Assembly: GCA_023313575.1 (NCBI GenBank)
Contig: JAJTTP010000001.1
Location: forward strand, 4,340,001 to 4,404,000
DNA length: 64,000 nucleotides
From: Eutypella sp. D-1
Lineage: Eukaryota > Ascomycota > Sordariomycetes > Xylariales > Diatrypaceae
Direction: 5' to 3'
Shown: positions 1 through 10,464 of the stretch, piece by piece
Numbering within the stretch: position 1 is the first letter of the stretch
Layout: each line of letters begins with the position of its first letter
The notes under the pieces: generated by a model
What the model was told of the DNA's origin: nothing
The model's input: only the letters and a program-made list of their open reading frames with translations
The model's database searches: none
Made by a program: the position numbers and the translations under genes

Positions 1-992
1 TCCATCCCGAATCTCCTGGTCGTCTTTCACGGACTTGAGGTGCAGCCAGTCTCCATTATCGAACTTCAACGTCCAACTCTGGGGGAAGGTCCGGTTTGAT
101 TTAGGTGAGGTCCAAACGTCATTCCAGTCGGTCAACAGAGTGAACGGTAGCACCAGCGTTTGTTCCTCCCCGATACGCACTGTAGCATATCTCCAGACAT
201 CAGAGGACTCAGGCCAGTCGTACGCCCAGATGCTGACCCGGATCTGGGGGTCTGGAAAATGGATCCCAAACCAGGTGAAGTTTGCTGGAGGCCGCTGGAT
301 AATCTGATGATCGTACCAGGTAAAGGACTTTGACGGGTCCAGAGTGTGCGATGCAGCATCTCCGAGCTGGAGCGTGCCGGAGGTGCGGGCCGCTGGGATG
401 GACCAATGGGTGCAAGTCGAATAGTTAGGCCCCCAAGCAATTTCGCCATTACCCCCATTCAACACAATCTTAGACGTCCTGGATTCGACGTCTAAAGTGA
501 ATGAGTATTCCGGGGTTCTGGCGAACAACTCTAGTTCGGAAATCTTGTCCGCCGCGGTCGTGTTGAACGAGAAGTCGGGGAACTCAATGGTGACCGAATC
601 TGCAGTCACCAGCTTGGTGTCGTTGTTAATATTACAGTGCACGGAGTGTTTGTAATATTCCAGTGTAGATAGATCGAGAACCGAGGATTTGCACCAGGTG
701 TCATACTGGTGGTGGATGATGAGGAATTGCTGCCCAGTGGTGGCCGTAAGGAAGGCGCCGCTCCAGTAGGAACCTTCATTCTGATCTTCAGACAGGTTGA
801 CGAGTGAGGGAATCCGGGTCTGTACAGTAAATTAGACGCTTTCCCCACGGCGGTGCATCAATCCCATTACGACGACCTCTGATCTTTACTTACGTTTTTC
901 CAAGTGTTGTGGTTATCTGGCTGGAACTCGTAGGCTGTACAAGCCATAAAAGCCCCAGCCGTGAGTGCAACTTTGAGAGGGAGGGAAAACAT
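1..992 (-). CDS. Secreted AttH/CrtC-like (kievitone hydratase-like) protein, 3' end off the window
   Basis: Two exons are visible: 992..894 (99 nt) and 819..1, joined by a 74-nt intron (893..820, GTAAGT...TGTACAG). The frame stays open to base 1, so at least 306 residues are present and the C-terminus is missing. The first ~20 residues (MFSLPLKVALTAGAFMACTA) form a signal peptide. The mature part has the sequence feel of the lipocalin-like AttH/hydroxyneurosporene-synthase superfamily, which includes fungal kievitone hydratase and pericyclase-type enzymes: a GSYWSGAF block near the N-terminus, then SFTWYDHQ, and NFTWFGIHF followed by SIWAYD. Several N-glycosylation sequons (NYS, NFT, NRT) fit a secreted protein. 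Kievitone hydratase detoxifies a legume phytoalexin, but this fold serves many reactions, so the substrate is inferred only by resemblance. Family is likely; precise function is not established. Confidence 0.68.
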
Positions 993-2512
993 CGTGCCTC
1001 AATAGGTTCAAGACAGAAAGTTGTATTGTTACCGGTGGTTGTCACTGATTATCGCCAATTACATGGTTGGTCTAGCTACTAACTTCGACATCGTACCGTA
1101 CTTATACTCCAAGAATGGGAATCCTATCCGGAATAATCGGAGATCATAATCGATATCGGACTTGCCAAAGTTGCCGCCGATACATTCCGTCTTGCACAAT
1201 GAGCAGTGTTTTTTGTTCGTGACTTCTCATTCTACCGGTAGATCAAACTATCAGCCAAACTCTTAGAACGTATGGTAGGAGGTTAGGTGTAGGCATACGC
1301 ATCGGCATTTGATTAACCCACTCCACTACAGAGAGTGCCGGCAATGCGGGGACTCCATGGATCTTGGTTTAGAAGGTTGACTAACGGACTAGATAGGACC
1401 CCGACATGAAGTTCACGGGACCTAGCTCTATTCCTATGGGAATCACTTCTTGGCCTGAGAACAAGATCTAATATTGGATTGACTTACCTCTATAGAACAA
1501 GACGTAGCAAATGGTATCTGAGCTATCTACTTTACCCTTTAAATGTAAGTTGGTAAAAAAGGAGAGTATCCCCATACTAGGTGGGGTTGTGTTCTTCCCT
1601 CACTGTCTCTTATCGCAGATATATATGTAGTCAGATATAAACGGATTCAAATCAAACAACGCGAGGCTACCTCAGCCCGCCCCCATTTTAATAGCATATT
1701 AAGAATACCGCCAGGGCCCATTGGGGGCGGGGAGTAACGCCGGGCGCTCGGGTGCTCGTTATAGGCCGTGTGGTCGGAATAGAAGGGATACAAGGGGCAC
1801 GGACACTGCGGAAGCGGAAATCATGGAACTAATGAATTTGTATTCACTAAGCTCTATCACCAACTGACGCCGTGACACGGGTGGATGGGCGACCGTCCGC
1901 AAGTAAGCTCGAAGTCCCGGCAAAAAAGCCGGACGGCTTTAAAAGTGTCCCCTTAAAGGAAGAAGTACCTAGGACAGATAAGTGGGACCACCACTAGGCT
2001 GGGTAGTAGGCCCCGACATGGGGATCGATCTCGATCGGTGGGTTAGATCATGGGATAGCTGTTAGAATAGCTCCTGAGATAGGTTGATAGGACAGGTACC
2101 TAAGTACATAGATAGATCTATCGTCCCTTGCGTAGCTACCCCATCGATCCCTCCTAGGTATCCATTTTCGGTAGCCCTGGTGACCAGTTGCAGTTGCCAG
2201 GTAGCCAGGCAAGCATTTGGCGTAGCCTTTATTATAGGGCCCTATATTGAAGCCCTGAGAGCCTGAGCGGCCCGGTAACAGCTGCAGTCGCCCGTGTCAG
2301 CCTCAGCCCCAAGCAGCCACAAGTGACATCAGAACCTCCCATCAACCATCTCCCTAGGGAGTTACGTACTTATAGAATTGTCCAAGTGTGGATCTTTCTA
2401 TCCCCCAACTTTCACATATTTGCTGCTGTGTAGCCTTTTCATGCGAGGTTTTCATTTCAAATAAGTATCTATATCTCCGTCAATGCGAAGCCTATTTTGA
2501 AATCAATACAAA
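993..2512. other. Intergenic, divergent promoter region
   Basis: About 1.5 kb between the divergent AttH-like gene and the 2EXR gene. It must carry both promoters. I see no reading frame that looks like protein, and no RNA gene. There is a small GC hairpin (CCGGC, six A, GCCGG) near 1917-1932. Nothing else can be supported. Confidence 0.5.
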
Positions 2513-3718
2513 ATGGCGTTAGTAAATGAATCTGATAGCGACGCGAGTAGTAACAGCGGCAGCTCATCCATCAGCACCAGAGACACCGCCCCAGCCTTTC
2601 CCAAGTTCTCCTTCCTTCCGCCGGAGTTGCGTGCGCAGATATGGCGCGCCGCGATTCCGACCCCTGGCGTGAACTTTTTCAACGCGCACAGTTTCCCTGG
2701 GGACCACGCGTTCGCCAACCGGAGCGATTCACCGCCCTGGCTGTATCTAGACATGCGCCGTTTAGATGTAGAGGACACCGACTCCGATGTCGCCGCTTAT
2801 GACCCGAGCGCTTGGCAGGCCCGATGCGCCGTGCGGCAGGTGTGCTGCGAGGCTCGCGATGCCTGCGCCATACCCAACGAAAAGCGTGCCTCTGTAACCC
2901 TCACGAGGCCTCGTCGAGGACTTTTCATCCGTGCCGGGGACACGAAGCTGAGGAGGCTGACGCCACTTCGCAATTCTCCTCGATCCGCCGATACTAATGT
3001 AGGTAGAAATGTGCCTTTGGCAGCGGGGGAAGTAGAAGAGCCCAAAGTCACGCGCACAATCCAGGTCCACGCCGACGACATCTTATGCCTGTCAATCGAG
3101 AACTGCAGCTTCAATATGCCGTTCGAAGAGAGCCACCAGGAACAGCCGATGGAAATAGGAGCCTCCGAGGCCGCCTTGATGTCGGATGAGGAGCTCGAGT
3201 ACGTGATGGGCTGGTCCTACGATCCCCAGCTTATGCCGCTCCCAGTTGGCGTGTCCCGGAACCAGTACTGCATTGAGCTGGCGCGCGGCGACTCGCAGGC
3301 GCTACATGTTGTCTCGCAGGTCGTACCCGGGATGCTTGGCGAGGTTGTGGACGAAGATGACACTTTTAACGATGATGGTTATACCGAAGGCGGAACTGAT
3401 GCCACCAATGCCCCGGATCACGGGCCCAAGGGCCGACAGATAGCTACACGGAAGGGGGAGCTCATCATGATCAGCGCACTTCCGCAAGAGATCGGTAGCC
3501 GCTCGCTCGTGGAGTTAACCCCGAGTCCCGAGATATACCAAGACCGTTTCGGGGACGCTTACGTGCCCCTACCCTTTACAGGCCCCACCAATGCAAGTGG
3601 CTGCCCATCCTATCGGCTTACCAAGGTCTGGCCGGAGAAGAATGACGCGCGCTTGAGATATGTCCAATCTGCGCAACTCAAGTCCCCAAAGGGGCTCTTT
3701 CAACCTGAGTTAAGTTAA
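2513..3718 (+). CDS. 2EXR-domain protein
   Basis: Intronless, 401 residues. After a Ser-rich start, residues about 30-100 hold the fungal 2EXR domain: FPKFSFLPPELRAQIWRAA and, downstream, PPWLYLDMRR, the pattern of F-box-like LPxELRxxIW motifs. 2EXR proteins are numerous in Pezizomycotina and mostly uncharacterised; the N-terminal motif resembles an F-box, so a protein-interaction role is possible but unproved. Residues 230-330 are acidic and probably disordered. The start at 2513 is the first ATG of the frame, shortly after an A/T-rich leader (ATACAAAATGG). Its 3' end faces the HET-domain gene 313 bp away. Family assignment is firm; function is unknown. Confidence 0.85.
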   Translation: MALVNESDSDASSNSGSSSISTRDTAPAFPKFSFLPPELRAQIWRAAIPTPGVNFFNAHSFPGDHAFANRSDSPPWLYLDMRRLDVEDTDSDVAAYDPSAWQARCAVRQVCCEARDACAIPNEKRASVTLTRPRRGLFIRAGDTKLRRLTPLRNSPRSADTNVGRNVPLAAGEVEEPKVTRTIQVHADDILCLSIENCSFNMPFEESHQEQPMEIGASEAALMSDEELEYVMGWSYDPQLMPLPVGVSRNQYCIELARGDSQALHVVSQVVPGMLGEVVDEDDTFNDDGYTEGGTDATNAPDHGPKGRQIATRKGELIMISALPQEIGSRSLVELTPSPEIYQDRFGDAYVPLPFTGPTNASGCPSYRLTKVWPEKNDARLRYVQSAQLKSPKGLFQPELS

Positions 3719-4031
3719 AGCACATCATGAAGCTTTCTTTACACGATCAAAGGTCGACAGATACATCATACGGAGCGGAATAGTGTCACGGCTAAAGATA
3801 ACGCCCACACCACTAAGCCACCGCCCTCAAAAAGGATACAGAATACCAAGTCGAAGGATTGGATTCTTAGTGGGTACTATATGAGCTGCCAGGCTGGCTG
3901 CCCCTGCCACGGCGGCTGTTCTATTCTATGTACATACCGGTATGTGGAATCCTTAACACAAAAACCGGGCTTTGCACTATTTGTTCTGGTACGCCCTGTA
4001 CCGTGCCGTGACAGTATCCTTTCCTTTACAA
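3719..4031. other. Short convergent intergenic region
   Basis: 313 bp between the converging 3' ends of the 2EXR gene and the HET gene, presumably both 3' UTRs. I see no gene or repeat in it. Confidence 0.5.
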
Positions 4032-6089
4032 TCAGCAGAGACAAAACTCTTGCCATGATCTCCCCATATCTTTAAGACCATAAAAATGGCCAGATCTCGT
4101 ATCATTGTATTTACCCGGGTAATGGAAGCTGCATGCTGACGTCAAATGCTGTACTCCACAACGCTGATATAGTCCCGGCCTTATTTCGCGGACGACTAGT
4201 ACGAGGCCATCTGACTTTTTGAAATCGTGCGCCAGGTGTACCGCCATCCACTTTGTTGGGGGGATAGTCTGATACTCCTCTGTCAAGTTAAAACACCAAT
4301 TCAAAGGGCATCCATCTGTGGCTTTGGCTATGACACCCATCGTTGAACGATAGCGTGTCGATCTCTGGAGTGGTGTAATCCATGCGGATACATGGAGAAT
4401 ACTTGACATATTTGGATGTCTATCTTTGTATTCTCGTTCAAATTCGTCCAAAGGAAGTACCTTGCCGTCTTCAAGTTGTACTCGCACTTGAATTTCGACA
4501 TTGGACCAAAGGCGCTTCCAGAACCATTCACCGAAGCACCACTTGATACTTCCATACCACCCGGTCCAAGACCAGCTAGGGAATCCTTCGCGCCGAGCAG
4601 AAGGCTGTTCAGTGTCCCAGCACAGCCCAAAACAAAACCCAGCTGTGGGCGACCATTTGAAGGAATCGTATGCCTCTTGAATTATACTAGTATCATAATC
4701 CAGTAAACTTCTGGGCTTTGGAGCCTTTGGTATTATCGGAACACCAAAATAGTGACGGATTCTCTGTGGACCTCTCTCCATGGCTCTCAATATGCCCATG
4801 AAGCCGCTTAAGATGTCCGAACCGTTTGTCAACGACCTTCTCGAGTACTCCTGTATCCGTTCGACCACCTCCCATCCCGTACGCCCGAGGTTTCGCGGGA
4901 AGATGTTGGTATTGGTACCAGAGCAAAAGCAAGATTTGAAATGTTGACCATTGTGGGTGTGGAGATTGGAAAGTGGAAGATTGAGTACTTCACATGCGTA
5001 CATAGAACTGCATTCAAAATATACTTGTTCGTCTGTAAAGATCAAGCGCCTGCGTGAAAGCACACCCTCTTGGTACGTCCAGGCTCGGCTCATCCACTTC
5101 GACGTCTGTATAGAATGCGTAGGATCTACCAATGTTGACACGAGGAAATAGTCACCAAGTTGCGCACAAGGTTGCGATGGGTTCCTCGATTGAATACCTG
5201 GGAGACCGTAGCTAGGATCTTCGCCTGCAGCTGCGATAATATTCAATTCTGAATTGTTGTATATCAGGTCCATCTTCGGAACTTGCTCGTCAATCTCCGC
5301 TTGTACTTGTTGATTGATACAGAATCTGTCGATCCATAAATATCTGAAGCCGAGCTCTCGCGTGACTGTAATTGCATCCTGGATCGTTTTCGGCAAGTCC
5401 GTAGGAAGGAACTCTGAGAATGCGGTAGCTGAGACGGGGCCCCAAACATAACTTAGGGTTGTGTAGGACTGGTCTGTTACGGAGACAATTCTCCGCGTCT
5501 CACAATCTATCAATTTGAAAAATCTTATAGAAGATACCGGAACTGAGTTCTCTGATGGAATGCAAGATCTAGAGTGGTGATTGCGACAGAAGCTGAGCCA
5601 CTCCTTGATCAGTTCGAAGGAGACCAGAGGCTCAATGATGCGGATTATCTCACCCCCTTTCGGCAGTGAAACAAGGAATCTCGAGCTCCAGTCAATCGAC
5701 AACATATCCATATCGACAGATTTCAAGCCCCTATGCAGAATTCTTTTCGTAGAAAAGGACCGAAGTTCGTTTTGCGTCCTCCTTGAGATGCCAAATGTCC
5801 TCATGAAGAGCTGACAAAGAGGACAAGAGTCGATTTTCCAATTATCGATTGGACCCAACCTACAGACTAAATTACCATTCCTGGTAAGATGTTTCTTGCT
5901 GAACACCCTGTCGAGATCAATCTCTTGACACCTCCTACAGAGAGACGTCCCCTGCGACTGAGTATACATGTCGGATCGGACGTCGATTGGCAGTCTTCGC
6001 CTCCGTGCCGATCGTCTAGGCCTGCCATAGCGCTGTGGTTGCACATGATCAGACAAATGTTGCCCTTCGTTAATTGAGTGCTTGCCCAT
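4032..6089 (-). CDS. HET-domain (heterokaryon incompatibility) protein
   Basis: Intronless, 685 residues. The HET domain lies at about residues 209-355 and begins YTTLSYVWG, followed by LPKTIQDAITVTRELGFRYLWID and FCINQ, then the SRAWTYQE block, all hallmark blocks of this family. Before it, two Cys pairs (CRRC near residue 51 and CPLC near 89) look like the Cys-rich region commonly preceding HET domains. HET proteins mediate cell death after fusion of incompatible strains, or probable immune-like responses; specificity cannot be read here because no NACHT, WD40 or other partner domain is visible. The canonical CIxQ motif is present as CINQ. The reading frame appears intact. Function within the family is inferred from the domain only. 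Confidence 0.9.
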   Translation of the reverse strand: MGKHSINEGQHLSDHVQPQRYGRPRRSARRRRLPIDVRSDMYTQSQGTSLCRRCQEIDLDRVFSKKHLTRNGNLVCRLGPIDNWKIDSCPLCQLFMRTFGISRRTQNELRSFSTKRILHRGLKSVDMDMLSIDWSSRFLVSLPKGGEIIRIIEPLVSFELIKEWLSFCRNHHSRSCIPSENSVPVSSIRFFKLIDCETRRIVSVTDQSYTTLSYVWGPVSATAFSEFLPTDLPKTIQDAITVTRELGFRYLWIDRFCINQQVQAEIDEQVPKMDLIYNNSELNIIAAAGEDPSYGLPGIQSRNPSQPCAQLGDYFLVSTLVDPTHSIQTSKWMSRAWTYQEGVLSRRRLIFTDEQVYFECSSMYACEVLNLPLSNLHTHNGQHFKSCFCSGTNTNIFPRNLGRTGWEVVERIQEYSRRSLTNGSDILSGFMGILRAMERGPQRIRHYFGVPIIPKAPKPRSLLDYDTSIIQEAYDSFKWSPTAGFCFGLCWDTEQPSARREGFPSWSWTGWYGSIKWCFGEWFWKRLWSNVEIQVRVQLEDGKVLPLDEFEREYKDRHPNMSSILHVSAWITPLQRSTRYRSTMGVIAKATDGCPLNWCFNLTEEYQTIPPTKWMAVHLAHDFKKSDGLVLVVREIRPGLYQRCGVQHLTSACSFHYPGKYNDTRSGHFYGLKDMGRSWQEFCLC

Positions 6090-8252
6090 TGAATGATAAA
6101 GTAATTAAGAATATTTATGTTTGCAAGGACTAATTATTTTGGAAAATTAGCAATTCCATATATGTGAGAAATTCAGGCTGCACTGTGTGCAAGAGATTCC
6201 ATTGCCGTGTCTCTATTTATCTGTTAACAACCGGAGGCCTCGATGGAACCTGATTGTGGCTTAGCAAGGCTTACAGGGCGAGCACCCTGGTTATAGGTAA
6301 GTAAAGAGCGGGGGAGGGGGTTGGCGGAGATGAGAAGAAATCGGACGGGTCTGAATTTACTATATCATCACATAGCTATCACAAGGTTAAATACTAAGGT
6401 CGTATGAGACTCTCCGATTTCTTCCTATCTCTGTTAAGGGGGCTGTCTGTGATTGTCACGGCACCGAAGGCTACGTAGATCCAATTGAATGGGGATAGAA
6501 TCGATCGAATCCCTATTGCGGTTATCCCATTCCGAATGGCCCTGGTGACTACCATCACATAGTCCTAGATTTCAGCCTTGACAGGGGAATTCGTTTTTAG
6601 ATCATGTTTCACTATGACGGTGGCTTATTAGACGGATTTTGTGTCACGTAATCCTGCACACTTTTGTGTTCGTTTTAGCCCCCACGAAGCAGCCAAGATC
6701 TCAGGGGCTAACGCCACACTACCGCAACCGGCAAAAGCAGCAACCTGCTTACCCGCTGCTAACCCGCATACATAGCAACATCGGGACCACGCGGCATGCG
6801 AATTTCAACATGTAATGGACTATCATGGTCATCTAGCAATTGACTATGGTCGCATATACCTATCGCTCGCAAGGTCATAGCTTAGGTTGATCAGGCTGGC
6901 TTTACGAAAGAATCTGGCAGACTGCAAGGCCACAATCGACAAAGCGGCAAATACATGATAAACCCAGTTTGGATTGACAGCACCGCATCCGATTACCTGT
7001 CAATATGACCGTCTTAAGGTTACTCATCAGGCGGCGTTGAGAGGAAATTCACAACGTAGCATATAACTTGTCATGTACGAAATGCCCCGTGTAGTGTTGT
7101 ATTCTCCTGTACTCAGCCTTACAGGATATAAACATGTTTCATAGTTACCCCTGATGACTCGAAACTCCATATGCTTTGACTCCAAACGCTTCCGACCCCA
7201 AACACCGGGAAGATAAACTGGGCTTAAATATATAGACGGACCCGACATGCTGATCCAGGGTTAAGAATTGGCATTCTGAGGTTACTACACATCCGTCCCT
7301 GCAGTTGTATTTTTAACGCGCCTTGCATTATCTCCGATGACTGCTTTCGATGCTCTCTTAACTATGGGGCGTTTTATTCTGGCTCCTGCCATAACGGTTA
7401 ATCAAAGGCTGAACTCTAGGACTCTGGTCCTGCCTAGGAACGCCTGAGTAGTCTATAGCTCTCTCGAGGCACGACAAAGCGCTGAAATACTTATTAGAGG
7501 CCCACATATGGTGTTAATGAGCAGCATAAGGACTGTTGCACGACTAGTCGATATGGAAGTGCTTTTTGTTGATGCGAATTGACGCGAACACTCTATGGCA
7601 AAACTGTAATGTCATGGAACGGTGCCCAAGATATAATAGCGTACCTGGCCTTCTGGGTAAACGATGGCGCTGATAACATGGGGGCATCTATCAGTGGTGC
7701 CCTCGCCTCCGACTATTGCGGCTTCCGCCAAGATCAGCTTTCCCAGCCCGGGATCGCCTGGACAGACTGGCCAATGAAAACGAAATGCAACACTCACCCT
7801 GGACATGGATCAGCAGTGGCCTCAATCTTTCATTGATCAGCTCAACGCTCGGCTCCGGGTCGTCACAGCCACACGGGGTAGAGAGGCAAAGGAGGAAGCA
7901 GGAGCACCCATGTGCAGGCAACGACAAGCGTCCCAAACATGTCTGAAAATGCTTCTATTCCTAACCATGGCTCCTTCCACGTGAATACTGACCCGTATAG
8001 TCCTACAACAACCCAAGAAAGGACTACAGAGGATCGGATTACCGGGAGAGAGCGTCAATATATAAGGGACCGGTCCTGTCCCTATCGAAGGAGAATAGAA
8101 AGGTTCTCTAACAAGGAACATTCCATTCACATATATAACACTGAAGAAACCAGACTCGCAGGACGAGAACCTATCTCTTGCCAATCCTAGAAACTCTAAG
8201 AACGACCACATTTATACATTCTTATAACATACATATACATAGACCATTAATC
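6090..8252. other. Intergenic, divergent promoter region
   Basis: About 2.2 kb between the divergent HET gene and the secreted 234-residue protein gene. Reading frames here are short and have no recognisable domain. I see no transposon ends, RNA gene or repeat that I can support. Confidence 0.5.
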
Positions 8253-8957
8253 ATGTATACTCAGTCACTTCTGTTCGCCCTTGCCGGCAGCGTCGTCGCG
8301 ACCTACACCCCACAGCAGCTGAATCGTGTGCGGGATCTAGAGGCGGGCATCGAGGCACGTCAGGACGCTGACGACTTCCAGGAGTGCCAGGACTCGCTAT
8401 CCTCTGTCGCCGGCGCCTTGCCGACGCCCACGGGCGACCTGGGGAGCTACCTCAACGACTTCTACGCCACGGCCAATCCGACGGACCCGGCGGTGTTCTG
8501 CGAGATAACGTCAAACATGCCGTCCAGCCTCAGATCGGAGTACACGTCCTACGACGAGGCCGCCAGCAGCTGGATTGACGAGTACGTGTCCGTAATGGGG
8601 GAGCTCGTGAGCACCTGTGGCGGGGAGGACGCCGCCGCCTCTGCCCTCCTTGAACTCGCCTCCGCCGTCGAGTCCTACACAGCCGCCGATTGCGTCGGAA
8701 CCTTCCCTACCGACGCCGCCGAGATAACGTCCCTGCTTCCGATTGCTGGAGGCGGCGTGACGGCTGGCCCAACGCCGACTGGTGGTGACTCGCCGAGCGA
8801 GACCGGCTCCGGTGGTAGCGGCGACCGAGAGGATTCTTCCAACCAGGACGACTCCGACTCGGATAACCCACCTCAGAACGCCGCTGCTAGGTCCAGCGGC
8901 GTGATGGCGGGCGCTTTGGCCCTTGCGGGCGTCGTGGGTGTTGCTGCCATGCTATGA
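8253..8957 (+). CDS. Secreted, probably GPI-anchored four-cysteine protein
   Basis: Intronless, 234 residues when started at ATG 8253; an upstream in-frame ATG at 8178 would place 25 unlike residues before an otherwise perfect signal peptide (MYTQSLLFALAGSVVA), so the inner start is chosen. The body (residues about 40-150) is helical-looking with four cysteines (45, 83, 122, 147) that could pair. Residues 170-210 are a Gly/Ser/Asp-rich linker, and the last 20 residues are a hydrophobic tail (GVMAGALALAGVVGVAAML) preceded by small residues, the layout of a GPI attachment signal. It resembles fungal secreted proteins sometimes described as infection-structure specific, but that is only a resemblance. 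Cell-surface location is inferred with fair confidence; the role is unknown. Confidence 0.75.
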   Translation: MYTQSLLFALAGSVVATYTPQQLNRVRDLEAGIEARQDADDFQECQDSLSSVAGALPTPTGDLGSYLNDFYATANPTDPAVFCEITSNMPSSLRSEYTSYDEAASSWIDEYVSVMGELVSTCGGEDAAASALLELASAVESYTAADCVGTFPTDAAEITSLLPIAGGGVTAGPTPTGGDSPSETGSGGSGDREDSSNQDDSDSDNPPQNAAARSSGVMAGALALAGVVGVAAML

Positions 8958-9489
8958 GGGCACTCCCGATGACGTGTAGCGTTAAGCTGCCGCCTTAGTC
9001 TACATGGGTGTTTAGAATCTGGATAACTAAAACCACGGCGCTGTCAAAATAACATGTGATAGGACTAACTAGTGGGATTCATTATACGAGATATCCTATT
9101 AACGGCGTTGATTACTGCTGGCGACTACTGGGCAACTTGGGCATTCTTCATGTATTAAACTTCAGCATAGGCATATGGGTTCTACCTAGGGCGAATAAAC
9201 GAGGACATCCTGTGCATTCGTTCTTGACTAACACATTAAATATTTCATGGCTTTGAAGACAACTACGTCGAAAATATTGTATGACTTGTACTCCAATCAA
9301 TTGTAACTCGAAAAACAGCGCACGCAAAAGCGCACGCGGAAGCAATCATACTTATCTACTTCGTACTCTTCGGAAAGTGCTACAGGCTCAACGCAGGTAT
9401 CGACTTACGGGAGTGGAGCAAGAAACTGACAACGAGATCAAGGCCTCAGGGGGTGACTACAGCGGAGGGAACAAGAATCAGCCAACAAC
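8958..9489. other. Convergent intergenic region
   Basis: 532 bp between the 3' ends of the GPI-type protein gene and the RING gene. The right-hand part may hold a last small exon of the RING gene (see that entry). I see nothing else. Confidence 0.45.
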
Positions 9490-10464
9490 TTACCATTGAA
9501 TTCTCTTGCCCAGGTTCTCATGGAACTGTCTTAATAAGTCCAGCCTTACCTCCTGGCGGAGCCGACTCGCCACCACCAGACCGTTGTTCATCGGGTCGAC
9601 GTACGCGTTTGGGGGCAAGATAGGATAAATCATGTCTTCGATGATATCGAGCTGTTTCTCGAACGAGTCGCGAGCACATACAAAACAAGAGGGGGGCACC
9701 TTGCCGCCCTCTGGGATTGTGAGTGGGAGCTGACCGTGTCGGCTAAGCCAACTGCTGTACGGACGGATAGGGATGTGGTGACGACATCTGCTGTATACAA
9801 GACTGAACCGGCACATCGGACAATTCGGAGTTTCATTGTTCGAAATTTTCAACCGAATGTACTTCGTAAGACAGTGATTACCAAAAATGTGACCACACGG
9901 TAAAACTGACATTGGTTCGAGACATACCCCCGGATCTGTGACAGAGGGCTGCGAGTACTTGGACGGCATCTTGAGCTTGGAGTCGAGGCATATTTTACAT
10001 GTGAGATCGATATGGACAGGGCGAGAAGCGCGCGAGCTTTGCTGGTCCCTGAGAAAGGGAGCCAGTTCGGTAAACGTACTGATTTCGTCATCGGTTAGTA
10101 CGAAGATTGGAGAACTGACCGTACGGGAAAGCGCAGGCATGTGCACATGATTGGTCGGCTGTTCCAAATCAGTCACGAGTTCGGTAAATGTACCGATCTC
10201 ATCATCGGTTAGTAAGAAGATTGGAGGACTGACCGTACGAGAGAGCGCAGGCATGTGCACATGACTGGTCGGCTGCTCCAAATCAGTCACGGCTTCAAAC
10301 GCTGAGTCTGTCGGTGGATCCAGTAGGAATGACCGATACTGGGCGGGGGATGGCAGGGACAGAACCGGGGGCTCGAGCCCGGCACCGCGACGGGTACGGG
10401 GGCTAACATTCTGGCCGGGCGATGGCTCTCTAAATCTCCAGTCGGGGTCGGGAAAGGGTTCCAT
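9490..10464 (-). CDS. RING-finger protein with an internal 38-residue duplication
   Basis: 324 residues from ATG 10464, chosen over an upstream in-frame ATG at 10536 because MEPFPDPDW begins the compositionally consistent part. Residues 59-96 and 97-134 are two tandem copies of a 38-residue unit containing HVHMPALSRTVS and LTDDEI. A RING-type zinc finger follows: Cys 156 and 159, Cys 190 and His 192 in PCGH, Cys 198, then CPMC at 215-218, with a longer than usual first loop of about 30 residues. RING proteins usually act as E3 ubiquitin ligases, so a ubiquitin-transfer role is likely but the target is unknown. The stop codon TAA sits inside G|GTAAGT, a strong donor sequence, so the true C-terminus may lie in a further small exon below 9490. 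There is a second cysteine pair CFVC after the finger. Confidence 0.8.
   Translation of the reverse strand: MEPFPDPDWRFREPSPGQNVSPRTRRGAGLEPPVLSLPSPAQYRSFLLDPPTDSAFEAVTDLEQPTSHVHMPALSRTVSPPIFLLTDDEIGTFTELVTDLEQPTNHVHMPALSRTVSSPIFVLTDDEISTFTELAPFLRDQQSSRASRPVHIDLTCKICLDSKLKMPSKYSQPSVTDPGVCLEPMSVLPCGHIFGNHCLTKYIRLKISNNETPNCPMCRFSLVYSRCRHHIPIRPYSSWLSRHGQLPLTIPEGGKVPPSCFVCARDSFEKQLDIIEDMIYPILPPNAYVDPMNNGLVVASRLRQEVRLDLLRQFHENLGKRIQW
10063..10290 (-). repeat. 114-bp tandem duplication inside the RING gene
   Basis: Two adjacent copies, 10290..10177 and 10176..10063, differ at roughly a dozen of 114 positions and keep the reading frame. The encoded units differ at only a few residues (S/N, P/S, L/V, G/S), mostly conservative changes. 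Confidence 0.9.
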
